Origin: Streptomyces sp. NBC_01460
GTDB lineage: Bacteria > Actinomycetota > Actinomycetes > Streptomycetales > Streptomycetaceae
NCBI RefSeq assembly: GCF_036227405.1
Contig: NZ_CP109473.1
Coordinates: 6,200,001-6,264,000, forward strand
DNA length: 64,000 nt
Direction of reading: 5' to 3'
This document shows, one piece after another, positions 44,618-53,512 of this stretch. The translations under genes were made by a program, and so were the position numbers. The first letter of the stretch is position 1, and each line of letters begins with the position of its first letter. The notes beneath the pieces are model-generated. The model worked only from the letters and a program-made list of their open reading frames with translations. It was not told the origin of the DNA and did not search any database.

Positions 44618-45625
44618 ATGACGCGACGACTTGCTCAGGTTGCCCAGAAAGTTGGAGTCAGCGAGGCCACGGTCAGCCGCGTGCTGAACGGCAAGCCGGG
44701 CGTCTCCGACGCCACACGGCAAGCCGTCCTCTCCGCCTTGGACGTGCTCGGATACGAGCGTCCGACGCAGCTCAGGGGCGAGCGCGCCCGGCTGGTCGGA
44801 CTCGTCCTGCCCGAGCTGCAGAACCCCATCTTCCCGGCCTTCGCCGAAGTGGTCGGGGGCGCGCTCGCCCAGCAGGGGCTGACCCCGGTGCTCTGCACGC
44901 AGACCAAGGGGGGCGTCTCCGAGGCCGACTACGTCGAGCTGCTGCTCCAGCAGCAGGTGTCCGGGGTCGTGTTCGCGGGCGGGCTCTACGCCCAGGCCGA
45001 CGCCCCGCACGACCACTACAAGGTGCTCGCCGACCGCAAGATCCCGGTCGTCCTGATCAACGCGGCCATCGCACACCTGGGTTTCCCCACGGTCTCCTGC
45101 GACGACTCGGTGGCCATCGAGCAGGCCTGGCGCCATCTCGTCTCCCTGGGGCACGAGAAGATCGGATTCGTCCTCGGCCCGGCCGACCACATGCCCTCCC
45201 AGCGCAAGCTGGCCGCGGCCCGGGCCCTCGCCGGACAATCGGGGGCCACGGTGCCGGACGAGCACGTGGCGCGGGCGATGTTCTCGCTCGAAGGCGGTCA
45301 GGCCGCAGCCACCCGGTTGCTCGACGAGGGTGTCACCGGCATCATCTGTGCCAGCGACCCGCTGGCCCTGGGCGCGGTGCGCGCGGCGCGCCGCCGAGGG
45401 CTGTCGGTGCCCGAGGACGTCTCCGTCGTCGGCTACGACGACTCGGCGTTCATGAACTGCACCGAACCGCCGCTGACCACGGTGCGCCAGCCGATCGAAG
45501 CAATGGGCAGGGCCGCAGTCGAACTGCTCTCGGTGCAGATCGGGGGGCGTGCGGTGGCGTCCGACGAGCTCCTCTTCGAGCCGGAGCTCGTCGTACGCGG
45601 GTCCACGGCCCGCCCGCCCCGGTAG
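44618..45625 (+). CDS. LacI-family repressor (MalR/Reg1-like)
   Basis: 335 aa. LacI helix-turn-helix with hinge (LAQVAQKVGVSEATVSRVLNG, 5-25), then a periplasmic-binding-like domain (LVGLVLPELQNPIFPAFAEV; VVGYDDSAFMNCTEPPLTTV). By memory it is very similar to S. lividans Reg1/MalR, a maltose and amylase repressor, but no mal transport genes lie nearby. ATG 44618 has almost no ribosome site because operator repeats fill the leader. Confidence 0.87.
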   Translation: MTRRLAQVAQKVGVSEATVSRVLNGKPGVSDATRQAVLSALDVLGYERPTQLRGERARLVGLVLPELQNPIFPAFAEVVGGALAQQGLTPVLCTQTKGGVSEADYVELLLQQQVSGVVFAGGLYAQADAPHDHYKVLADRKIPVVLINAAIAHLGFPTVSCDDSVAIEQAWRHLVSLGHEKIGFVLGPADHMPSQRKLAAARALAGQSGATVPDEHVARAMFSLEGGQAAATRLLDEGVTGIICASDPLALGAVRAARRRGLSVPEDVSVVGYDDSAFMNCTEPPLTTVRQPIEAMGRAAVELLSVQIGGRAVASDELLFEPELVVRGSTARPPR

Positions 45626-45654
45626 GGGTCCGTGAAATCTTGCGCGAGCTGTAG

Positions 45655-47025
45655 CTAATTTGCAGAACCCGGGTCGGTGCCCGTCCCGCGAACCGCCCCG
45701 TGCGGGGGTGACGTCTCCACGGCAGCTCCGCCCGGGGCCGGCAGCGGCTGCGGCGGGCGCGGGCCGATGTACTGCCCGCTGGGCCGCATGCGCAGCGGCG
45801 CTTCCGCGTACTCCTCCATCGCGTGGGCGATCCAGCCCGCGGCGCGGGAGACGGCGAAGACCGTCTCGCCCGCCTCGGCCGGCATGCCGCAGGTGACCGA
45901 GAGAACGGCCAGGGCGAGATCGACGTTGGCGTGCAGCGGGGTGTGGCGGGCGGTGGTCGCGACCACATCCCGTGCCGCCGCCATCGCCGGGGCCGCCCGA
46001 GGCACCTCGTCCAGCAGCGCGAACAGCACACTCGCCCGTGGGTCCTCGCCCGTGTAGAGGCGATGGCCGAGCCCGGGCACCCGACGGCCCGCCCGCAGGT
46101 GCTCCGCGACGACCGGAGCCGCGCCGCCCCGGCCGACGACCTCCGCGAGCATGCGGTGGGCCGACCCGCTCGCGGCGCCGTGCAGCGGTCCCTCCAGCGC
46201 GCCGAGCCCCGCGGAGACCACGGCGTACGGGTGTGCGTGGGTCGACGCCGCGACGCGTGCGGCCAGGGTCGAGGCCGCGAGATCGTGGTCGGCCAGCAGC
46301 CCGAGCGCGGTGTCGAGCACGGCCAGTGACGCCGCGTCGGCGGGCCGGTCGGAGAGCTTCGGCCACAGCCGGCGGGCGAGTGAGGCACCGGCGCCCGTTT
46401 CCCCGTCGGCCTCTCCGGCCGTCGGCAGCGCGCCCACCAGGGTGGGCAGCAGGCCCCGCGCGCTGTTCAGCACCCCCTCCGGGGAGAGGTCGAACCGAAG
46501 GGGGTCGGCGGCAGCGGCGGCGGCGACCGCCGCTCGGAGCCGGTCCGTCGAGCTGCTGTGCCGTGGCAGGGCGGCTGCCGTGCGCCGGGCCGCGCCGAGG
46601 GACTCGGCAGGCGCGGTGAACCGGACACCCGGCCGGAGCTCACCCGTCCAGATCCACTCGGCGACCTCCTCGTAGCCGTACCGGCGGGCGAGCTCCGCGG
46701 CGTCGACGCCGCGGAAGAAGTAGCGGTCCGGCTCGATGAGCGTGATGCCGGTACGGAAGACCAGCTCGCCCGCGGCGGACGGCGAAGGGTCCCTGCGGCC
46801 GGTGCGGCGGGCCAGGGCGTCGACCTCTGCGGCGTCGAACAGGCTGCCGCGGCCACCGGGCGTGCGCCTGCTGGTGAGCTGGCCCCGGCTCACGTACGCG
46901 TACACGGTCTCGGGCTTCACCCCGAGACGTTCGGCCGCCTCCCGGGTGGTGAGTCCCGGGACGTCGGAGGCCGTCCGGGCATCCGCGTCCTGCGCTCCGG
47001 TCCCGTGCGTCGAGTCATGCGTCAT
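45655..47025 (-). CDS. Citrate-synthase-family protein with N-terminal helix-turn-helix
   Basis: 456 aa. Residues 24-75 form an excisionase/MerR-like DNA-binding domain (LTTREAAERLGVKPETVYAYV, then a wing RRTPGGRGSLFDAAEVDAL). The rest is a short citrate-synthase fold with both catalytic His motifs (EGPLHGAASG; GLGHRLYTGEDPRA) and an Asp in ANVDLALAVL. It may be an enzyme, an acetyl-CoA/citrate-responsive regulator, or both. ATG 47025 is chosen; an in-frame ATG at 47049 adds 8 residues. It is divergent from the second citrate synthase across an AT-rich palindrome. Confidence 0.82.
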   Translation of the reverse strand: MTHDSTHGTGAQDADARTASDVPGLTTREAAERLGVKPETVYAYVSRGQLTSRRTPGGRGSLFDAAEVDALARRTGRRDPSPSAAGELVFRTGITLIEPDRYFFRGVDAAELARRYGYEEVAEWIWTGELRPGVRFTAPAESLGAARRTAAALPRHSSSTDRLRAAVAAAAAADPLRFDLSPEGVLNSARGLLPTLVGALPTAGEADGETGAGASLARRLWPKLSDRPADAASLAVLDTALGLLADHDLAASTLAARVAASTHAHPYAVVSAGLGALEGPLHGAASGSAHRMLAEVVGRGGAAPVVAEHLRAGRRVPGLGHRLYTGEDPRASVLFALLDEVPRAAPAMAAARDVVATTARHTPLHANVDLALAVLSVTCGMPAEAGETVFAVSRAAGWIAHAMEEYAEAPLRMRPSGQYIGPRPPQPLPAPGGAAVETSPPHGAVRGTGTDPGSAN

Positions 47026-47085
47026 GGCGCCCACCGTACCCATATCCATGGCTCGTCCATGTCAGATCACCCTCAGCCAGACTTC

Positions 47086-47104
47086 ATATTGATTCAATCA
47101 ATAT
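47086..47104. promoter_or_regulatory. AT-rich 19-bp perfect palindrome between divergent citrate synthase genes
   Basis: ATATTGATTCAATCAATAT, perfect around a central C, in an otherwise 70% GC region. AATCAAT recurs at 47095-47101 and 47136-47142 and TTGA/TCAA half-sites continue to about 47147. It is a strong candidate operator, probably bound by the helix-turn-helix citrate synthase. Confidence 0.7.
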
Positions 47105-47173
47105 TGACAGACATTCAGTCAAGCATGGACAGTCGAATCAATGTTCAACCCCCAGGTGGAAGAGGGACCTGCC

Positions 47174-48343
47174 ATGACTGCCACGCACCCGCACCCGCAC
47201 ACCGCCCCGCTCGACGTGCCCCGGGGCCTCGCCGGCGTGATCGTCACCGATACCGCGCTCGGAGACGTACGCGGACGCGAGGGCTTCTACCACTACCGCC
47301 AGTACTCGGCGGTCGAACTGGCGCACAGCCGCAGCTTCGAGGACGTCTGGCATCTGATGTTCCACGGCGAGCTGCCCGACCGGGCGGCGAGCGCCGCGTT
47401 CGCCGCACGCACCGCCGGCCTGCGCCGACTGCCCGCCGAGGTGCGGGAGGCGCTCCCCGCCATCGCCCGTGCGGGGACGGTCTCCGGTCCGCTCGCCGGG
47501 CTGCGGACCGCGCTCTCCCTGCTCGGGGCCTCGGCAGGATTCCGCCCGGTGTACGACATCGGCGCCGACCGCCGTCGCGAGGACGCCCTCGCCGTGTGCG
47601 CCGCCGTTCCCACGGTGCTGACCGCGCTCCACCGCCTGGGCCGGGGCCTGGAGCCGGTCGAACCGCGGGACGACCTCCCGTTCGCCGCGAACTACCTGTA
47701 CATGCTCACCGGCGAGGAGCCGGAAGAGGCACGCGCCGCGGCCGTGGAGCGGTACCTGGTCTCGACCGTCGACCACGGCTTCAACGCCTCCACCTTCACC
47801 GCGCGGGTGATCGCCTCCACCGGCGCGGACATCGCCGCATGCCTGGTGGGAGCGGTGGGCGCGCTCTCCGGCCCGCTGCACGGCGGCGCCCCCAGCCGTG
47901 CGCTGGACACCCTGGACGCCATCGGCACCCCCGACCGGATCGACGGCTGGATCCGCGAACGGGTCCTCGCGGGGGAGCGGATCATGGGATTCGGACACCC
48001 CGTCTACCGCACCGAGGACCCGCGCTCCCGCATGCTGCGCTCGGTCGCCCAGGGCTTCGGCGGGCCCCTCGTCGACTTCGCCGTCGAGGTCGAACGGCAG
48101 GTGGAGGCGATCCTCGCCGAGCTCAAACCGGGACGCGAGCTGCACACCAACGTGGAGTTCTACGCCGGGGTCGTCATGGAGCTCTGCGGACTGCCCCGCG
48201 AGATGTTCACCCCCACCTTCTGCGCCGCGCGCATGGTCGGCTGGAGCGCCAATATCCTGGAACAGGCGGAGGACTCGAAGATCATCCGCCCGGCGGCCCG
48301 CTACGTCGGCACCCCGCCGCCCCACCCCGTGCCGGCACCCTGA
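47174..48343 (+). CDS. Citrate synthase family enzyme
   Basis: 389 aa. The citrate synthase fold is complete: REGFYHYRQYSAVELA, SGPLHGGAPS (first catalytic His), MGFGHPVYRTEDPRS (second His and the CoA loop) and TNVEFYAGVVME. In the last motif the usual catalytic Asp (NVDF) is Glu. It could condense oxaloacetate with acetyl-CoA or propionyl-CoA. ATG 47174 follows AGAGGGA. Its gap of 22 nt to the CobW gene suggests cotranscription. Confidence 0.87.
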   Translation: MTATHPHPHTAPLDVPRGLAGVIVTDTALGDVRGREGFYHYRQYSAVELAHSRSFEDVWHLMFHGELPDRAASAAFAARTAGLRRLPAEVREALPAIARAGTVSGPLAGLRTALSLLGASAGFRPVYDIGADRRREDALAVCAAVPTVLTALHRLGRGLEPVEPRDDLPFAANYLYMLTGEEPEEARAAAVERYLVSTVDHGFNASTFTARVIASTGADIAACLVGAVGALSGPLHGGAPSRALDTLDAIGTPDRIDGWIRERVLAGERIMGFGHPVYRTEDPRSRMLRSVAQGFGGPLVDFAVEVERQVEAILAELKPGRELHTNVEFYAGVVMELCGLPREMFTPTFCAARMVGWSANILEQAEDSKIIRPAARYVGTPPPHPVPAP

Positions 48344-48365
48344 CCCACCCGAGGAAGGCCACCTG

Positions 48366-49430
48366 TTGACCCCGCCCCGCGCCCCCCAGATCCCGGTCGT
48401 CGTCCTGGCGGGCTTCCTCGGATCCGGCAAGACGACCCTGCTCAACCATCTGCTCCGCAACAGGGCTGGCAACCGCATCGGCGTCGTCGTCAACGACTTC
48501 GGCGCCATCGAGATCGATGCCATGACCGTCGCGGGACAGGTCGGATCCACGGTCTCGCTGGGCAACGGCTGCCTGTGCTGCGCCGTCGACGCGAGCGAGC
48601 TCGACACCTACCTGGAGACGCTGACCGGCCCGGCCGCCCGCCTCGACGTGATCGTCATCGAGGCGAGCGGTCTGGCCGAGCCCCAGGAACTCGTGCGGAT
48701 GCTGCTGGCCAGCGACAATCCGCACATCCGGTACGGGGGACTGGTCGAGGTCGTCGACGCCGCGGAGTTCCCCGCGACGCGGGAGCGCCACCCCGAGATC
48801 GACCGCCACCTCGCGGCCGCCGACCTCATCGTCCTGAACAAGACCGACCGGGTCGCCGAGGCGGAGCTCCGGGCGGTCCGGGAGGCCGTCGCCGCGGCGG
48901 GCGGCCGAGCGGGGGTCATTTCCGCCGCGTACGGGAGGATCGACCCGGAGCTGCTCATCGACCCCGTGGACCGGCCCGACGAGGACGACGCCGTCCGCCA
49001 GCTGACCTTCGAGGATCTGCTCCCCGAGGCGGACCGCATGCACGAGGAGCACCTGCACGGGGCGTACGAGAGCCTCTCCTTCGCCACCGACGTGCCGCTG
49101 AGTCCCCGGCGCTTCATGGCCTTCCTCGACTCCCGGCCCGCGGGTCTCTACCGGATCAAGGGCTTCGCCGACCTCGGCGCCGGAGACCCCGGCAACCGGT
49201 ACGTCCTCCACGCCGTCGGCAGGTTCCTGCGCTTCGTGCCCCAGCCCTGGCCCCGCGACGAACCGCGGAGGACCCAGCTGGTGCTGATCGGATCCGGTAT
49301 CGACGCCGAGGCCCTGCGCAAGGAGCTCGAGGGCTGTCAGGACCCCTGGCAGGACGCCACCGACGAGCTGGAGCGCAGCATGTGGGGCGTCCTGCGGTAC
49401 GTGCGGCAGCCGGACGACGGTGAGGCCTGA
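48366..49430 (+). CDS. CobW/COG0523 metallochaperone GTPase
   Basis: 354 aa. G3E GTPase with Walker A GFLGSGKTTLL (12-22), VVNDFGAIEID, the metal-binding GCLCC (CxCC) motif, VIEASGLAEP and NKTD. The C-terminal CobW_C domain ends LRKELEGC. Members insert or deliver zinc, cobalt or other metals; the target is unknown. The TTG start at 48366 is supported by GAGGAAGG 7 nt upstream and no nearby ATG/GTG. No Zur box was searched successfully. Confidence 0.88.
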   Translation: MTPPRAPQIPVVVLAGFLGSGKTTLLNHLLRNRAGNRIGVVVNDFGAIEIDAMTVAGQVGSTVSLGNGCLCCAVDASELDTYLETLTGPAARLDVIVIEASGLAEPQELVRMLLASDNPHIRYGGLVEVVDAAEFPATRERHPEIDRHLAAADLIVLNKTDRVAEAELRAVREAVAAAGGRAGVISAAYGRIDPELLIDPVDRPDEDDAVRQLTFEDLLPEADRMHEEHLHGAYESLSFATDVPLSPRRFMAFLDSRPAGLYRIKGFADLGAGDPGNRYVLHAVGRFLRFVPQPWPRDEPRRTQLVLIGSGIDAEALRKELEGCQDPWQDATDELERSMWGVLRYVRQPDDGEA

Positions 49431-49454
49431 GGCCTCCCGCCGCCCGGCGGTGTC

Positions 49455-51905
49455 CTACAGCGGCGCGGCGATCACCGCGACCGGGCTCGTCTGGGGCGTG
49501 CCCGAGCCGTCGCGGCGCGGATCCGGGGCCGGCAGGTCGGCCGGCGCACCGTTCTTCTGCGCCGCCCGTGCGGGGGATCCGCCCGCCCAGGCGAACACCA
49601 GGACGTCCTCCCCCTTGAGGAAGCGCTGGCAGCGCACGCCGCCGGTGGCCCTGCCCTTGCGTGGATACTGGTCGAACGGGGTGAGCTTCCACGTCCGCTC
49701 GGAGTCGTCCAGCGTGCCGTGCGACCCGGCGACGGTGAAGACCACGGCGTCCGCCGCGGGATCCACCGCGTTGAACGACAGGACGACGGTGCCCGGCGCG
49801 AGCTTGACGCCCGCCATACCGCCCGCCGCGCGTCCCTGCGGACGCACCGACGAGGCCGGATAGCGCAGCAACTGCGCGTCGGACGTGATGAAGACCAGGT
49901 CCTCGTCGCCCGTACGCAGCTGTGTGGCGCCGACGACGCGGTCACCGTCCTTCAGCGAGATGACCTCCAACTCGTCCTTGTTGGACGGGTAGTCGGGCAC
50001 CACACGCTTGACCACACCCTGCAGCGTCCCGATGGCCAGGCCGGGCGCCTCCTCGTCGAGGGTGGTGAGGCAGATCAGCGCCTCGTCCGGCTCCAGTGTC
50101 AGGAACTCGGAGACCTGCGCCCCGCCCGAGAGATTCGGGGCCGCGTGGGTGTCCGGCAGCTGCGGCAGGTCGATCACCGAGAGGCGCAGCAGCCGCCCGG
50201 TGGACGTCACCGCCCCCACGTCCCCGCGTGCCGTGGCGGCGACGGCCGAGACGATCGCGTCGTGCTTCACGCGCTTGGCGTCCTCGGCCTGGACGACCGG
50301 CTCGGCGTTGGCCGTACGGGCCAGGAGGCCGGTCGAGGAGAGGAGGACCTGGCACGGGTCGTCGGCGACCTCCAGCGGCACCGAGGCGACCTGCGAACCC
50401 GCGGACTCCAGAAGCACCGTGCGGCGATCGGTTCCGAACTTCTTCGCCACCGCGGCCAGTTCGGCCGAGACGAGCTTGCGCAGCTCGGCGTCCGACTCCA
50501 GGATCGCCGTCAGTTCGGCGATCTCCTCGGACAGCTTGTCGCGCTCGGTCTCCAGCTCGATCCGGTCGAAGCGGGTGAGCCTGCGCAGCGGGGTGTCCAG
50601 GATGTACTGGGTCTGGATCTCGCTCAGCGAGAAGCGCTCCATCAGGCGCTCCTTCGCCTGCGCCGAGTTGTCGCTGTCCCGGATGAGACGGATGACCTCG
50701 TCGATGTCGAGCAGCGCCACGAGGAGGCCCTCGACCAGGTGCAGCCGGTTGCGGCGCTTGGTCCTGCGGAACTCGCTGCGCCGGCGCACCACGTCGAAGC
50801 GGTGGTCGAGGTAGACCTCCAGGAGCTCCTTGAGCCCCAGGGTGAGCGGCTGCCCGTCGACCAGCGCCACGTTGTTGATGCCGAAGGACTCCTCCATCGG
50901 CGTCAGCTTGTAGAGCTGCTCCAGCACGGCCTCGGGGACGAAGCCGTTCTTGACCTCGATCACCAGGCGCAGGCCGTGGGCCCGGTCCGTGAGGTCCTTG
51001 ACGTCGGCGATGCCCTGGAGCTTCTTCGAACCGACGAGGTCCTTGATCTTGGCGATCACCTTCTCCGGCCCGACGCTGAAGGGCAGTTCGGTGACGACGA
51101 GACCCTTGCGACGGGCCGTGACGTTCTCTATGGCGACGGTGGCACGGATCTTGAACGTGCCGCGCCCGGACGCGTAGGCGTCCTTGATGCCGCCGAGGCC
51201 GACGATCCTGCCGCCGGTCGGCAGGTCGGGCCCCGGGACGAAGCGCATCAGCGTCTCGAGGTCGGCGCCCGGGTGCCGGATGAGGTGGCGGGCGGCGGCG
51301 ATGACCTCGCCGAGGTTGTGCGGGGGCATGTTCGTCGCCATGCCGACCGCGATGCCGGAGGCACCGTTGACCAGGAGGTTCGGGTACGCCGCCGGGAGGA
51401 CGACCGGCTCCTGCTCCTGGCCGTCGTAGTTGGACTGGTAGTCGACGGTGTCCTCGTCGATCGACTCCGTCATCAGGGATGTGGCGTCGGCCATCCGGCA
51501 CTCGGTGTACCGCATGGCGGCCGGCGGGTCGTCGTTGCCCAGCGAGCCGAAGTTGCCGTGCCCGTCGACGAGGGGCAGGCGCATCGAGAACGGCTGTGCC
51601 ATGCGCACCAGTGCGTCATAGATCGACGCGTCGCCGTGCGGGTGCAGTTTGCCCATCACCTCGCCGACGACCCGTGCGCACTTCACGTAGCCGCGGTCGG
51701 GGCGCAGCCCCATCTCGTTCATCTGGGACACGATGCGGCGGTGCACCGGCTTCATGCCGTCGCGGGCATCGGGCAGCGCCCTGGAGTAGATCACCGAGTA
51801 GGCGTACTCGAGGAAGGAGCCCTGCATTTCGTCGACGACGTCGATGTCGAGGATCTTCTCCTCGAAGTCGTCCGGCGGCGGGGTTTTCGTGCTGCGGCGG
51901 GCCAT
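49455..51905 (-). CDS. parC: DNA topoisomerase IV subunit A (ParC; GyrA-like)
   Basis: 816 aa from ATG 51905. The breakage-reunion domain has [15 protein letters not shown], the [18 protein letters not shown] quinolone-region and the catalytic Tyr in [10 protein letters not shown]. GrlA-type beta-pinwheel repeats fill the C-terminal half. Chosen as ParC because parE is nearby and a chromosomal gyrA would be next to gyrB at oriC. It ends 24 bp from the CobW stop (convergent) and is divergent from the M16 genes. Confidence 0.92.
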   Translation of the reverse strand: MARRSTKTPPPDDFEEKILDIDVVDEMQGSFLEYAYSVIYSRALPDARDGMKPVHRRIVSQMNEMGLRPDRGYVKCARVVGEVMGKLHPHGDASIYDALVRMAQPFSMRLPLVDGHGNFGSLGNDDPPAAMRYTECRMADATSLMTESIDEDTVDYQSNYDGQEQEPVVLPAAYPNLLVNGASGIAVGMATNMPPHNLGEVIAAARHLIRHPGADLETLMRFVPGPDLPTGGRIVGLGGIKDAYASGRGTFKIRATVAIENVTARRKGLVVTELPFSVGPEKVIAKIKDLVGSKKLQGIADVKDLTDRAHGLRLVIEVKNGFVPEAVLEQLYKLTPMEESFGINNVALVDGQPLTLGLKELLEVYLDHRFDVVRRRSEFRRTKRRNRLHLVEGLLVALLDIDEVIRLIRDSDNSAQAKERLMERFSLSEIQTQYILDTPLRRLTRFDRIELETERDKLSEEIAELTAILESDAELRKLVSAELAAVAKKFGTDRRTVLLESAGSQVASVPLEVADDPCQVLLSSTGLLARTANAEPVVQAEDAKRVKHDAIVSAVAATARGDVGAVTSTGRLLRLSVIDLPQLPDTHAAPNLSGGAQVSEFLTLEPDEALICLTTLDEEAPGLAIGTLQGVVKRVVPDYPSNKDELEVISLKDGDRVVGATQLRTGDEDLVFITSDAQLLRYPASSVRPQGRAAGGMAGVKLAPGTVVLSFNAVDPAADAVVFTVAGSHGTLDDSERTWKLTPFDQYPRKGRATGGVRCQRFLKGEDVLVFAWAGGSPARAAQKNGAPADLPAPDPRRDGSGTPQTSPVAVIAAPL

Positions 51906-52150
51906 CGCGGCTGCGACTCCTTCACAGATTCTGTCGGGCAACCTCAGGTTCTGACGCCGACCATTGTGGACCGCCGTACCGACAACGCCGACCTCGACCC
52001 GTCCGAAGCGGTCCCGGGGGCCCCGCCGGGCCCCCGTTTACGGCAGCATCTACGACAACATTCACCCAACGGGAACTTCGCCAGGTGCCCGTGCGCTTGC
52101 TTAGAGTGGCAGGTCCGGCAGGAAATCCTGTACCGATCGAAGGGACGTAC

Positions 52151-53512
52151 ATGCCCATGGGTCACACGGCCACAGCCCAGGCCGGTTCCGGCGGCTTGAC
52201 GGCGACCGAGCACCGCTTGGCCAACGGCCTGCGCGTGGTGCTCTCCGAGGACCATCTGACCCCCGTCGCCGCGGTCTGCCTCTGGTACGACGTCGGCTCC
52301 CGTCACGAGGTCAAGGGCCGCACGGGCCTGGCTCACCTCTTCGAGCACCTGATGTTCCAGGGCTCGGGCCAGGTCAAGGGGAACGGGCACTTCGAGCTGG
52401 TGCAGGGGGCCGGTGGTTCCCTGAACGGCACGACCAGCTTCGAACGCACCAACTACTTCGAGACCATGCCCACGCACCAGCTGGAGCTGGCCCTGTGGCT
52501 CGAGGCCGACCGGATGGGCTCGCTGCTCGCCGCGCTCGACGAGGAGTCCATGGAGAACCAGCGGGACGTCGTGAAGAACGAGCGCCGCCAGCGCTACGAC
52601 AACGTTCCGTACGGCACCGCCTTCGAGAAGCTCACCGCCCTCGCGTACCCGGAGGGCCACCCGTACCACCACACGCCGATCGGCTCGATGGCCGACCTCG
52701 ACGCGGCGACCCTGGACGACGCGCAGGCGTTCTTCCGCACGTACTACGCGCCGAACAACGCGGTGCTCTCCGTCGTCGGTGACATCGACCCGGAGCAGAC
52801 GCTCGCCTGGATCGAGAAGTACTTCGGCTCGATCCCCTCGCACGACGGCAAGCAGCCCCCGCGCGACGGCACCCTGCCGGACGTCATCGGCGAGCAGCTG
52901 CGCGAGGTCGTCCACGAGGAGGTCCCCGCGCGTGCGCTGATGGCCGCCTACCGGCTGCCGCACGACGGCACGCGCGCGTGCGACGCCGCGGACCTCGCCC
53001 TGACCGTGCTCGGCGGAGGTGAGTCGTCCCGTCTGCACAACCGTCTGGTCCGCCGCGACCGTACGGCGGTGGCCGCCGGTTTCGGGCTGCTCAGGCTGGC
53101 CGGCGCGCCCTCCCTGGGGTGGCTGGACGTCAAGACGTCCGGCGGTGTCGAGGTGCCGCAGATCGAGGCGGCCGTCGACGAGGAGCTGGCCCGCTTCGCC
53201 GAGGAGGGCCCCACGCCCGAGGAGATGGAGCGCGCCCAGGCGCAGTTGGAGCGCGAGTGGCTGGACCGGCTCGGCACGGTCGCCGGCCGCGCCGACGAAC
53301 TCTGCCGGTACGCCGTCCTGTTCGGTGACCCGCAGCTCGCCCTGACCGCGGTGGGCCGGGTGCTCGACGTGACGGCGGAGGAGGTCAGGGAGGCCGCCCG
53401 GGCCGCCCTGCGCCCCGACAACCGTGCCGTCCTGGTCTACGAGCCGGTCGAACCGGCCGACGAGGCCGACGAGACCGCCGGCACCGACGCGCACGAGGGG
53501 GCCGACAAGTGA
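52151..53512 (+). CDS. M16 zinc peptidase, catalytic subunit
   Basis: 453 aa. The inverted zinc motif HLFEH (His62, Glu65, His66) and the third ligand in KNERRQR (Glu about 144) are intact. The C-terminal half is the second, structural M16 domain (LPHDGTRACDAADLALTVLGGG). These enzymes degrade small peptides inside a dimer chamber. ATG 52151 follows AAGGGA; a second ATG 2 codons later is possible. It overlaps the next gene by 4 nt (GTGA). Confidence 0.9.
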   Translation: MPMGHTATAQAGSGGLTATEHRLANGLRVVLSEDHLTPVAAVCLWYDVGSRHEVKGRTGLAHLFEHLMFQGSGQVKGNGHFELVQGAGGSLNGTTSFERTNYFETMPTHQLELALWLEADRMGSLLAALDEESMENQRDVVKNERRQRYDNVPYGTAFEKLTALAYPEGHPYHHTPIGSMADLDAATLDDAQAFFRTYYAPNNAVLSVVGDIDPEQTLAWIEKYFGSIPSHDGKQPPRDGTLPDVIGEQLREVVHEEVPARALMAAYRLPHDGTRACDAADLALTVLGGGESSRLHNRLVRRDRTAVAAGFGLLRLAGAPSLGWLDVKTSGGVEVPQIEAAVDEELARFAEEGPTPEEMERAQAQLEREWLDRLGTVAGRADELCRYAVLFGDPQLALTAVGRVLDVTAEEVREAARAALRPDNRAVLVYEPVEPADEADETAGTDAHEGADK

